NCBI GenBank assembly: GCA_031551755.1
Contig: JAVBNE010000013.1
Coordinates: forward strand, 1-64,000
Origin: JAVBMU01 sp031551755
Lineage (GTDB): Bacteria; Actinomycetota; Actinomycetes; Actinomycetales; Cellulomonadaceae
Direction: 5' to 3'
DNA: 64,000 nt
The notes below the pieces were generated by a model. It was not told the DNA's origin and did not search any database. It saw only the letters and a program-made list of their open reading frames with translations. The translations under genes and the position numbers were made by a program. Shown in pieces: positions 26,824 to 34,715 of this stretch (within the stretch, counting starts at the first letter, position 1; each line of letters begins with the position of its first letter).

Positions 26824-27772
26824 TCCGGCCGATTACACGGCTGCCCTGATCGATGGCCCGTGGCGACATGAGTTCGTGTCGGCCAACGGCGCACGATTCC
26901 ATGTGGCCACGCTCGCCCCGACGACTTCCGCCGGCCAACCCGCCCGCGACGGCGCTCCCCTGATCGTCCTGCTGCATTCCTTCCCGCAGTTCTGGTGGGC
27001 GTGGCGGAATCAGATCGAACCGTTGGTCGCGGCAGGCTACCGCGTGGCCGCCTTGGATATGCGGGGCACCGGTGCTTCCGATAAGCCGCCCATCGGTTAC
27101 GACGCATTGACCCGCACCCGCGACGTGGCCGGCGTGATCCGGTCCTTGGGCGCGGGCAACGCCATCGTGATCGGACACGGCACGGGGGGCTACCTGGCAT
27201 GGGCGATGGCGGCGCTCCAACCAGCGGTCACGGCGGGGGTCGCCGCCCTCTCCGCGGCCCACCCGGCCCGGATGCAGGCATCCACCCATCGGCTGCTCAC
27301 TCCGTTGGCCATTCGGCATCTGGCGTTCTGCCAGCTGCCCACCCTGCCTGAGCGTGGGCTCACCTCCGGCTCAGCGGTGGACATGCTGCTCAATCAGGGA
27401 ACAAGCAAGCCGCTGGATGCCGATGTGGTGGCCACCTACCGGCAGGTCATGCGAATTCCGTTCTCCGCCCACACCGCGGTCGAGTCGCTGCGCTGGAGGG
27501 TGCGGTCAGCAATCCGGCCGGGCGGTCGCCGGTTCGTCAACGCTGTGCGGCATCCGCTGGTGGTCCCGGCGCTCCAGGTCCATGGCGCGCACGATGCCTT
27601 CTGGCGACGCAAACTGGTCGACGCCGACGGTGCCGCGCTTGCCAGGAACTTCCGCTTCGAGGTGCTGGACGACGCCGGGCATTTTCTGATGGAGGACGCC
27701 CCGCAGGCAGTGACGGCCCTCTTACTGGACTGGTTGTCGTCCTCCGGGCTCCCCGAACCGTTCGACGCCTGA
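26813..27772 (+). CDS. Alpha/beta-hydrolase, EphE-like (epoxide hydrolase family)
   Basis: 319 aa. Oxyanion motif LLHSFPQFWWAW, then DMRGTGASDKPP, and the nucleophile-elbow region VIGHGTGGYLAW. The charge-relay acid (HGAHDAFWRR) and His (DDAGHFLMED) are present. In epoxide hydrolases the elbow reads GHDWGG; here the nucleophile position is Gly, so catalysis by the usual route is doubtful. Position upstream of nth and crp matches ephE of M. tuberculosis as I remember it. GTG 26813 follows TAGGTT (26801-26806) by 6 nt, and the start overlaps the glnR stop region. Confidence 0.82.
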   Translation: MTPDPADYTAALIDGPWRHEFVSANGARFHVATLAPTTSAGQPARDGAPLIVLLHSFPQFWWAWRNQIEPLVAAGYRVAALDMRGTGASDKPPIGYDALTRTRDVAGVIRSLGAGNAIVIGHGTGGYLAWAMAALQPAVTAGVAALSAAHPARMQASTHRLLTPLAIRHLAFCQLPTLPERGLTSGSAVDMLLNQGTSKPLDADVVATYRQVMRIPFSAHTAVESLRWRVRSAIRPGGRRFVNAVRHPLVVPALQVHGAHDAFWRRKLVDADGAALARNFRFEVLDDAGHFLMEDAPQAVTALLLDWLSSSGLPEPFDA

Positions 27773-27788
27773 GCCCACCCGGGCTGGG

Positions 27789-28523
27789 TTACGCCGTCTT
27801 CACGAGGGCAGCGGCGCGTTCGGGGTCGGTCTCCCCCACCCCGAACGCCGGGCACCACGCGGAAATGCTGCATGCCCCGCATGCCGGCTTACGGGCGAAA
27901 CACACCCGCCTACCGTGGAATATCAGGCGGTGGGAGAGCATCGTCCATTCCGACTTCTCGATCAGGCCCCCGACGACGTCCTCGACCTTGACGGGGTCTT
28001 CTTCGGTGGTCCACGCCAGTCGCCGGGCGAGGCGGCCGAAATGCGTGTCGACAGTCAGGCCCGGGACACCGAATGCGTTCCCCAACACCACATTCGCCGT
28101 CTTACGCCCCACCCCCGGCAGGGTGACGAGATCCGCCAGCCGCCCAGGGACCTCACCGCCGTAGCGCTCCACCAGCGCCTGCCCGATGCCGATGACCGAC
28201 TGCGTCTTGGCCCGGAAGAACCCAGTGGGCCGCAGGATTTCCTCCAACTCCTCCCGGTCGGCGGCGGCATAGGCGGCGGCGTCGGGGTAGCGCGCGAAGA
28301 GTTCGGGGGTGGTCAGGTTGACGCGCTTGTCCGTGGTCTGCGCCGAGAGAACTGTCGCGATCAACAGTTCTAGGGGCGTCGAGAAATCGAGTTCACAATG
28401 CGCATCCGGGTAGGTCGCGGCCAACGCCCGGTTGATCCGGCGCGCCCGCCGGACCAGCGAAAGCCGGGACTCAGGCGTGTGAGCAGCGACAGCACGACTT
28501 CGGGCTTTCACTGGCTTGTCCAT
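27789..28523 (-). CDS. nth: Endonuclease III (DNA glycosylase/AP lyase)
   Basis: 244 aa. Removes oxidised pyrimidines from DNA. Helix-hairpin-helix LPGVGRKTANV with catalytic Lys141, catalytic Asp159 in VDTHFGR, and the C-terminal [4Fe-4S] ligands Cys208, 215, 218 and 224 in the C-x6-C-x2-C-x5-C spacing. All key residues are intact. The ATG lies 6 nt after TAGGGT (minus strand 28535-28530), so it is leaderless. It is convergent with the EphE-like gene (16 bp between stops) and divergent from crp. Confidence 0.96.
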   Translation of the reverse strand: MDKPVKARSRAVAAHTPESRLSLVRRARRINRALAATYPDAHCELDFSTPLELLIATVLSAQTTDKRVNLTTPELFARYPDAAAYAAADREELEEILRPTGFFRAKTQSVIGIGQALVERYGGEVPGRLADLVTLPGVGRKTANVVLGNAFGVPGLTVDTHFGRLARRLAWTTEEDPVKVEDVVGGLIEKSEWTMLSHRLIFHGRRVCFARKPACGACSISAWCPAFGVGETDPERAAALVKTA

Positions 28524-28667
28524 TCGCCAACCCTAGCGGGGCCGGCCACACCACTCACTCAACGGGACAAGACGCGTCGCAACTCACGCCATGTGCGCAG
28601 GTAGGGCAGAATTGTGTTCGGCAATCGGCCCACCGGCCGCATCAACAGACCAGCAGAAGGGCAGCTC

Positions 28668-29342
28668 GTGGACGACGTAGTGCTCTCGGCCCCCATGTTC
28701 GCGACGATGGATCCGAACGAGACGCGCACCCTCTTCGAGTCGATGCGCCAGATCGAATTGTCGCGCGGAGACACGGTTTTCCGCGAAGGCGAACCGGGCG
28801 ACCGGCTCTACGTGATCGGCCAAGGCAAGATCAAGCTCGGTCGACGCTCGACCGATGGCCGCGAGAATCTGCTGTCGATCCTCGGACCGGGTGAGATGTT
28901 CGGCGAGCTCTCGCTCTTCGACCCGGGTCCCCGGACAGCGACGGCGAGTTCGGTGGCGGATGCCGTGGTCTACGAACTCGACCATGACCAGCTGGTGGAC
29001 TGGATCGAGAAGCACCCCACTATCGCCAAACACCTGCTCGGCGCATTGGCCCAACGGTTGCGCCGCACCAATGAGACGCTGGCGGACCTGGTCTTCTCCG
29101 ACGTCCCTGGCCGCGTCGCCAAGGCCCTGCTCGACCTGTCGACCAGGTTCGGGGAGAAGACGGACGAGGGCGTCCGGGTGGCCCACGATCTGACCCAAGA
29201 GGAACTGGCCCAACTGGTGGGCGCTTCCCGGGAGACCGTGAACAAGGCACTTGCCGACTTCGCGACCCGCGGGTGGGTGCGCCGCGAGGGTCGCGCCGTC
29301 GTACTCCTGGACCTTGACCGGCTGGAACGACGCGCCCGCTGA
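28668..29342 (+). CDS. crp: Crp/Fnr family cAMP-type transcription regulator
   Basis: 224 aa. The cyclic-nucleotide-binding domain (1-115) contains EGEPGDRLYVIGQGKIKLGRR and the phosphate-binding cassette MFGELSLFDPGPRTATA. The C-terminal helix-turn-helix is LTQEELAQLVGASRETVNKALADFATRGW. It closely resembles mycobacterial/corynebacterial Crp (GlxR type), global regulators of carbon metabolism. GTG 28668 is chosen to match the family N-terminus and has AGAAGGG upstream. Next to nth, as in M. tuberculosis. Confidence 0.94.
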   Translation: MDDVVLSAPMFATMDPNETRTLFESMRQIELSRGDTVFREGEPGDRLYVIGQGKIKLGRRSTDGRENLLSILGPGEMFGELSLFDPGPRTATASSVADAVVYELDHDQLVDWIEKHPTIAKHLLGALAQRLRRTNETLADLVFSDVPGRVAKALLDLSTRFGEKTDEGVRVAHDLTQEELAQLVGASRETVNKALADFATRGWVRREGRAVVLLDLDRLERRAR

Positions 29343-29423
29343 ACTGCTGCACCGCTGAAAGCCCAAGCCCGCAGCACCGCGGACGGCCCGCGCCTGCCGG
29401 TCAGCTTGAGTACCGAGTCGGCG

Positions 29424-29466
29424 AACTCCAAGTGAACTCCAAATTGCTCCAAGCGTTTGGAGCAAC
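29424..29466. repeat. 43-bp direct repeat, copy 1 (3' side of fic)
   Basis: Matches 30926-30968 with one mismatch (T versus C in the centre of the palindrome). It contains two AACTCCAA units and the core TTGCTCCAAGCG-YTTGGAGCAA. Weaker similarity extends on both sides, to about 80 bp in total. Together the copies flank the fic gene. Confidence 0.9.
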
Positions 29467-29540
29467 GACCAGGCGAGCAAGGCCGGTTCGTACTGCTTCA
29501 GCAGCGCCGGGCAGCAGGCCCCGCAGTCAACGATTCCGGC

Positions 29541-30878
29541 CTACTGAGACAGTTTGTCGGCAAGATCCGCCGTCGCTACCCAGCGGTACCGGCGACCGCG
29601 ACGCTCGTGGCGCAGCAGCCCTCGCCGCTCCAGCCCCATAAGGTCCTGACGGGCGGTCTCGACCGTGGTGCCGTGGCTGGCGGAATGGGAATGCGTGGTG
29701 AACTCGGTGGTCTCGTCCCTCAGAGCCGCTTCGAGGACGGCAAGCTGGCGGTGGTTGAACTCCCCCGGCGTCGCACGGATGGCTGTCTGAACAGCACGAA
29801 GGCTCTCCGCCTTGTCGGCCAGATAGGCATGCAGATCCTCGATGGCGCGGTGAATGACCCCGAGGTTGTATTGCAGGAAGTAGGTCAAGTCGCCTTCATC
29901 CTGTTCGGTCAGGAGAAACGATCGTGCATATCGGGCCGGTGCAGCCTTGAGAATCCGGGAGATCGTGAGGAACTCGGTCAGCCAGTACCCCTGATTGAGC
30001 ATCGACCAGTAGAAGACGGCCCGGGCCGTGCGACCGTTCCCATCCTCGAAGTAGTAGTCATAACCCATCATGAAGTGCACGATGACGGCGCGAACGGCCC
30101 CTGGCAGGTAGGCCGTCTCTTCGGTGTCGTTGGCGAAATCGCACAGCACCTCCATACGATGCGGGAGCTCATCCACCGGCGGCGGTCGGTGGAGCAGCTG
30201 GTCACTGTCGCCCCAGACGGAGACTCGGTCTGCCTGGTTCCACTGAACGGTTCCAGCCGAGGCCGGGTCATCGAGTGTGCCCGCTGTCACCATGCGATGG
30301 ATCTCCATGATGAGCGCTGGCGTCAGCGGCTCATGCCGCAGCTCGACGATCCTTTCCATGGCGCGATAGTTGTTCAGGATCATGCGCTCGGACTTGTCCC
30401 GTGGCGGACGCCCAGTGCGAATCATCTCCTTCGCCACCCGCCGACTCGTAGCAGCGCCTTCGAGTTGGCTCGAGGTGATCGCCTCCTCGATGAGCGAACG
30501 CACCAGGTACCGATCACGAGTGGCGGGGTTGGTCACCTTCTCGTCGATCGTGATCTGACCGCTGGCGTTCCGGTTGATGTAGTCGACCTCGCGGAGGACC
30601 TCATCCGGCAGCGCGTACGTGAAGGGGCGCCCGTCCCCGCCGAGGAGGCTCTCGATCCGGCGTGCGATCGAGCGCCTGGCGATCTTCGTGGCGACCCACC
30701 ACTCCTCCACTGTCAGTTCGAAGGGGGGTTCCTTGTACCGCAACTTGTCCCAGGGGAGATAGGGATCGGTGAGTGGCTCAACCCCAGCCCTCGTCTCGAG
30801 GAGGAAGTAGCTGTCACCCGAGGTCAGGAACTCTTTGGCGATGTCGCGGTAGTCGGGCGGCGGCGCGGGGACCTTCAT
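29541..30878 (-). CDS. fic: Fic-domain protein (class II) with substituted active-site histidine
   Basis: 445 aa. An N-terminal domain (about 1-120), an inhibitory helix with the class II motif SSQLEG (136-141), the Fic core, and a C-terminal winged-helix domain (about 365-445). Fic enzymes usually transfer AMP to target proteins using a HxFx(D/E)GNGRxxR loop. Here the loop reads YYFEDGNGRTAR (275-286): Tyr275 replaces the catalytic His, while the phosphate-binding GNGR is intact. It may be inactive or use different chemistry. The ATG follows GGAG. The gene sits between two near-identical 43-bp repeats and interrupts an otherwise mycobacteria-like gene order, which suggests acquisition. Confidence 0.9.
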   Translation of the reverse strand: MKVPAPPPDYRDIAKEFLTSGDSYFLLETRAGVEPLTDPYLPWDKLRYKEPPFELTVEEWWVATKIARRSIARRIESLLGGDGRPFTYALPDEVLREVDYINRNASGQITIDEKVTNPATRDRYLVRSLIEEAITSSQLEGAATSRRVAKEMIRTGRPPRDKSERMILNNYRAMERIVELRHEPLTPALIMEIHRMVTAGTLDDPASAGTVQWNQADRVSVWGDSDQLLHRPPPVDELPHRMEVLCDFANDTEETAYLPGAVRAVIVHFMMGYDYYFEDGNGRTARAVFYWSMLNQGYWLTEFLTISRILKAAPARYARSFLLTEQDEGDLTYFLQYNLGVIHRAIEDLHAYLADKAESLRAVQTAIRATPGEFNHRQLAVLEAALRDETTEFTTHSHSASHGTTVETARQDLMGLERRGLLRHERRGRRYRWVATADLADKLSQ

Positions 30879-30925
30879 CCGAAACTCCAAGCGTGGGCGT
30901 TGACTTGGAGCATAGCCCTGCGGCA

Positions 30926-30968
30926 AACTCCAAGTGAACTCCAAATTGCTCCAAGCGCTTGGAGCAAC
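30926..30968. repeat. 43-bp direct repeat, copy 2 (promoter side of fic)
   Basis: Contains a perfect 22-bp palindrome at 30946-30967 (arms TTGCTCCAAGC and GCTTGGAGCAA). It lies 48 bp upstream of the fic start, between fic and vapC. A related imperfect inverted repeat (CTCCAAGC ... ACTTGGAG) occurs at about 30885-30910. As well as marking the cassette edge, this could be an operator. Confidence 0.9.
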
Positions 30969-30999
30969 AGCCCGGCAAGCAAGGCGGTCGGCGCCGACG

Positions 31000-31389
31000 C
31001 TAGCCGTCCAGCTCGTAGGGTGCGACAAGGCCTTCGAACATGGGGAAATGCTTGATGTTGCGGGTCCACAGCTCGGCCCCCAGGCACTGAGCCGTTGCCG
31101 CGATCACATAGTCAGCGATATCGATGGCCGCATGTGAACGCCGGAAGTGCCGAGCCAGTTCGCCGGCGCGGTTCGCTATCGGGACGTCGACCTCGACCCA
31201 CCGGACAGCGTCGAACAACGCGAAGGTGCGAGCCTTCTCCGCTGACCGCATCCCGCCGAGCAACTCCGTACGCGTCAGGACAGACCCAACGATCGCGCGG
31301 TCCGAAGCTTGGGCACCCACCAGGGCGCCCAACGCCTCGCGGCGCCCCCGAAGATGGTCGACGAAAACCGACGTGTCAACGAGAATCAT
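31000..31389 (-). CDS. vapC: VapC-like PIN-domain ribonuclease toxin
   Basis: 129 aa. The PIN fold has the N-terminal acidic residue in MILVDTSVFVDHL (Asp5), the RTELLGG acidic position, and DIADYVIAATA near the C-terminus, followed by LWTRNIKHFPMF. Type II toxins of this family cleave RNA, often tRNA. It begins 10 bp after the stop of the ribbon-helix-helix antitoxin gene on the same strand, the usual antitoxin-toxin order. All acidic residues appear present. Confidence 0.88.
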   Translation of the reverse strand: MILVDTSVFVDHLRGRREALGALVGAQASDRAIVGSVLTRTELLGGMRSAEKARTFALFDAVRWVEVDVPIANRAGELARHFRRSHAAIDIADYVIAATAQCLGAELWTRNIKHFPMFEGLVAPYELDG

Positions 31390-31399
31390 CGCTGACCGT

Positions 31400-31651
31400 T
31401 CACTGCGCGAAGCGATCGCTACGCGCAGGCCGGATGGACTCGACGAACTGCTCCCCGTCCGGACCACCGGCATCCCAAGCACCAAAGCTCTCGTTGAGAG
31501 CATTGGCGAACGCTTCCCTGCCCGCACCTCCGTAAACCTGGTCCACAGCCCGACGGATCAGTTCCGCGAGACCGAGCCCGGATTGGCAGGACTCGGCGCG
31601 CAGACGTTCATACTGCCGGTCCTCCAACGTGATCTGGGTGCGGTGGCTCAT
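31400..31651 (-). CDS. vapB: VapB-like ribbon-helix-helix antitoxin
   Basis: 83 aa. The N-terminal MSHRTQITLEDRQYERLRAE is a ribbon-helix-helix DNA-binding domain, followed by GLGLAELIRRAVDQVY. The C-terminal half is acidic and aromatic (FGAWDAGGPDGEQFVESIRP), the part that normally wraps the toxin. Directly upstream of vapC. Probably autoregulates the pair. Confidence 0.85.
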   Translation of the reverse strand: MSHRTQITLEDRQYERLRAESCQSGLGLAELIRRAVDQVYGGAGREAFANALNESFGAWDAGGPDGEQFVESIRPARSDRFAQ

Positions 31652-31681
31652 GATGTAAGGCTACATCAAATCCCCGCTGAC

Positions 31682-32209
31682 CTAGTCGGTCAGCTCGACC
31701 ACTAGTTCGACTTCCACCGGCGCATCCAGCGGCAACACCGCCACCCCCACCGCGCTGCGGGCGTGCACCCCGGCCGCGCCGAAGATCTCCCCCAGGACTC
31801 CGCTCGCCCCGTTGACGACACCGGGCTGACCGGCGAAGGCCGGGTCGCTCGCCACGAAGCCCACGACCTTGACGACGCGCGCCACCCGGTCCAGATCACC
31901 GATGACGGCTTGCACGGCGGCGACCGCGTTCAGCGCGCACAGTCGGGCACAGTCAGTCGCCTGCGCCGGAGAGACCAATGCCGGCCCCTCGCCCACCTTG
32001 CCCGTGGCGACCAACACACCGTCCACCATCGGCAACTGACCCGAGGTGTACACATAACGCCCGGAAACAACCGCCGGCACATAGGAGGCGACCGGGGTGA
32101 CGACGGGCGGCAACTCGATACCGAGCTCGGCCAGCCGCGCCGCGACCGCCCCGGGACCGGCGCCCGGGGCTCCACCGCCAGCACCTGTGGCCGGCGTCGG
32201 GATCGTCAC
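31682..32209 (-). CDS. ridA: RidA-family reactive enamine/imine deaminase
   Basis: 175 aa. A Gly/Ala-rich N-terminal extension (about 1-22) precedes the RidA fold: YVPAVVSGRYVYTSGQLPMVDG, CALNAVAAVQAVIGDLDRV and VGVAVLPLDAPVEVEL. RidA proteins hydrolyse 2-aminoacrylate and related enamines. The conserved active-site Arg of canonical RidA (RxxxxxxxLP) is not obvious: the corresponding segment reads HARSAVGVAVLP. Subgroup uncertain. GTG start overlaps the DUF4177 stop by 4 bp. Confidence 0.87.
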   Translation of the reverse strand: MTIPTPATGAGGGAPGAGPGAVAARLAELGIELPPVVTPVASYVPAVVSGRYVYTSGQLPMVDGVLVATGKVGEGPALVSPAQATDCARLCALNAVAAVQAVIGDLDRVARVVKVVGFVASDPAFAGQPGVVNGASGVLGEIFGAAGVHARSAVGVAVLPLDAPVEVELVVELTD

Positions 32210-32373
32210 TGCTCGCCGCCGACTGGCCGCTTCAGGTACGCCACGAGACCCACGCCATCAGGCCCGGGCACCACCTGGACCAGTTCCCACCCCTCGGAGC
32301 CCCACTGGTCGAGCACGGCCTTGGTGTTGTGGATAATCAGCGGAATCGTCGCGTATTCCCAGGTATTTGCCAT
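32206..32373 (-). CDS. DUF4177 family small protein
   Basis: 55 aa: begins MANTWEYATIPLIIHNTKAV and continues with LDQWGSEGWELVQVVPGPDG, the DUF4177 hallmark. The ATG lies 7 nt after TAGGCT (minus strand 32386-32381), giving a leaderless two-gene operon with ridA. The same DUF4177-ridA pairing occurs in mycobacteria as I recall (Rv3678A-Rv3678c). Function unknown. Confidence 0.85.
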   Translation of the reverse strand: MANTWEYATIPLIIHNTKAVLDQWGSEGWELVQVVPGPDGVGLVAYLKRPVGGEQ

Positions 32374-32538
32374 ACCGTCGAGCCTACTGCCCGCAGGCCA
32401 CCGGCTCCCGCTCCACCGGCCCTGAGACGCCACCGGCCGGGTGAGAGTCTCCGGGATTCGCCAGATGATCACGAAACCCGCACCGCTTCGACCGGGGGCC
32501 GTCCTCGGCACCCGGCCCGGCTCCCTTAGGGTTGGAGC

Positions 32539-34710
32539 ATGGCTACTTCTGTGCGCTCATCCGGCCCGCAGGTAAGCGCACGGCGATTCGTCGCGCTGAT
32601 TCTCGCTTTCCTCCTGCTTTCAGTGACAGGTGGTGTGCTCCTCGCGGGGCTCGCCATGCCCCTCGCCGCCGGCGCGAACACAGCGACGGATAACGCCGTA
32701 CGCGTCTTCGACGAGCTGCCGGCAGACCTGGAACCCGGCCCGGTAGCCCAGATGTCCAAAATGTACGCCTCCGATCACAAGACGGTTCTGGCGAACTTCT
32801 ACACCGAGAACCGGATCGTCAAACCGCTCTCCGAGATCTCCCCCGCGATGCTGCACGCGGTGATCTCGGTGGAGGACAAGCGGTTCTACCAGCATGGCGC
32901 CCTCGACGTCGAGGGGCTGCCGAGCGCGATCGCGGACAACGTGTTCCGTGACGAGAACCGTGGCGCTTCGTCCATCACCCAGCAATACGTGAAGAACGTG
33001 CTGATCGAGAAGGCGCTGCGTGAGGACGACTCCATCGCATTGCTGGAGGCCCGTGAGGACAGCCTCGCCCGGAAGGCCCGCGAAGCGAAGCTCGCCATCT
33101 CGCTCGAAAAGCGCATGACGAAGAACGAGATCCTCGAGGGATACGTCAACATCGCGCAGTTCGGCACGAAGGTCTACGGAGTCGAAGCCGCTGCCCATCA
33201 CTACTTCAACGTCGCCGCCAAGGATCTCAACTACCTACAGGCAGCGACGATCGCCGGCATCACCCGGGCACCTGCGAAATACGACCCGACTGTCGACCCT
33301 GACAAGGCTCAGACCCGGCGGAACACCGTGCTGCAGACCATGTACGCCGAGGGCTACATCACCCAGGAGGAATACGACACCGGCCGCAAGACGCCGATCG
33401 CCGAGACGCTGAACGTCCAACCGATCACCCTGGGCTGCCAGGCCGCGGCGGGTGCAGCCTTCTTCTGCGACTACGTGGCCAAGACCATCACCTCATCCCC
33501 CTCCTTCGGCGAGACCAAGGAAGAGCGCCAGGCTCTGCTCTACCGGGGCGGCCTGACGATCTACACGACTCTCGACATCGCCAAGCAGCGAGCGGCCGAG
33601 AGCGCGACAGTCAGGGCCGTGCCGATCAATGACCCCTCCGGGTTGGAGACGGCGCTGGTCGCCGTCGAGCCCGCCACGGGCAAGATCCTCGCGATGGCGC
33701 AGAACCGCCCCTACGACCCGTCCAAGACGCCGGCACCGGGCAGCACCGCGGTGAACTACTCCTCCGACCGTAAACACGGCGGCTCCGGCGGGTTCTCCCC
33801 GGGGTCGACGTTCAAGGTCTTCGTACTGACCCAGTGGCTCAAGGAAGGTCATAGCCTCTACGACTCGGTGAACGCGGATATCCGGACGTGGAACACCCGC
33901 AATTTCCACTCCTCCTGCGGCGGCACCTCGATCGCCCCCTGGACCGTACGTAACTCCGACGGACAGGGCCACGGCAACGTCTCCGTGCTGACCGCTACCG
34001 CCAACTCGATCAACTCGGCTTATGTGTCGATGGAGAGCCGATTGGACCTGTGTGCCGTAGGCAAGACGGCGTGGGACGTCGGTTTCCGGCCGTCGATGCG
34101 GTCGGAGACCTCGGTGGAGGTCGTGCCCGCCATGGTGTTGGGGACGCAGAACACCTCCCCGCTGGCTCAGGCGAATGCCTACGCGACGTTCGCCTCCGGT
34201 GGCATCTACTGCGACCCGATCGCGATCACCCGGGTGGTCGGCGCGGACGGCAAGGACATGGCCATCCCGACGGCGGGCTGCAAGCGAGTCCTCGATGTGG
34301 CCACGGCCAACACTGTGAGCCACGCGCTTCAGCAGGTCATGACGCAGGGCTCCGGCAGGGCAGCCCGGCCGGCTGACGGTCGCCCGGTCGCCGGCAAGAC
34401 CGGTACCGCCCAAGCCAGCCGCCACACCTGGTTCATCGGATACACCCCGAACCTGGTTGCCGGCGTGTGGGTGGGCAACGCCGAGTTCGACCAGCCGCAT
34501 ATGAACGTCGTAGTGAACGGCAAGCGCTACTCACCACTCTTCGGCTCATCGGTGGCCGCGCCGGAATGGAAGGTGTTCATGGACGCCGTCCTACCCGGTG
34601 TACCCCGGCAGAACTTCGGCGCTCCGAACTGGGGGAAGGTCAACGGGCCGGTCGTACCGAAGGAGGAGAAGCCGAAGGATGACGGCGCGGCGGCAGGGGC
34701 GGACCGCTGA
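32539..34710 (+). CDS. Bifunctional class A penicillin-binding protein (PonA2-like)
   Basis: 723 aa. Signal anchor helix at about 16-44. The GT51 glycosyltransferase domain has catalytic Glu112 in SVEDKRFYQHG and the RGASSITQQYVKN block. The transpeptidase domain has Ser423 and Lys426 (SPGSTFK), Ser490-x-Asn492 (SIN) and Lys620 (KTGTA). All residues are intact. It polymerises and cross-links peptidoglycan. No PASTA domain is seen, unlike mycobacterial PonA2. ATG lies 6 nt after TAGGGT (32527-32532). The phosphoesterase follows within 5 bp. Confidence 0.94.
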   Translation: MATSVRSSGPQVSARRFVALILAFLLLSVTGGVLLAGLAMPLAAGANTATDNAVRVFDELPADLEPGPVAQMSKMYASDHKTVLANFYTENRIVKPLSEISPAMLHAVISVEDKRFYQHGALDVEGLPSAIADNVFRDENRGASSITQQYVKNVLIEKALREDDSIALLEAREDSLARKAREAKLAISLEKRMTKNEILEGYVNIAQFGTKVYGVEAAAHHYFNVAAKDLNYLQAATIAGITRAPAKYDPTVDPDKAQTRRNTVLQTMYAEGYITQEEYDTGRKTPIAETLNVQPITLGCQAAAGAAFFCDYVAKTITSSPSFGETKEERQALLYRGGLTIYTTLDIAKQRAAESATVRAVPINDPSGLETALVAVEPATGKILAMAQNRPYDPSKTPAPGSTAVNYSSDRKHGGSGGFSPGSTFKVFVLTQWLKEGHSLYDSVNADIRTWNTRNFHSSCGGTSIAPWTVRNSDGQGHGNVSVLTATANSINSAYVSMESRLDLCAVGKTAWDVGFRPSMRSETSVEVVPAMVLGTQNTSPLAQANAYATFASGGIYCDPIAITRVVGADGKDMAIPTAGCKRVLDVATANTVSHALQQVMTQGSGRAARPADGRPVAGKTGTAQASRHTWFIGYTPNLVAGVWVGNAEFDQPHMNVVVNGKRYSPLFGSSVAAPEWKVFMDAVLPGVPRQNFGAPNWGKVNGPVVPKEEKPKDDGAAAGADR

Positions 34711-34715
34711 ACACC

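Noticed and set aside
29424..30968. CRISPR-like array
   Set aside because: Only two repeat copies 1.5 kb apart with a protein gene between them, and no spacers or cas genes. No CRISPR array was seen anywhere in the window.
29457..31055. 532-aa plus-strand open frame opposite fic
   Set aside because: Antisense shadow of fic; no ribosome site, no recognisable domain, while the fic strand carries clear motifs.
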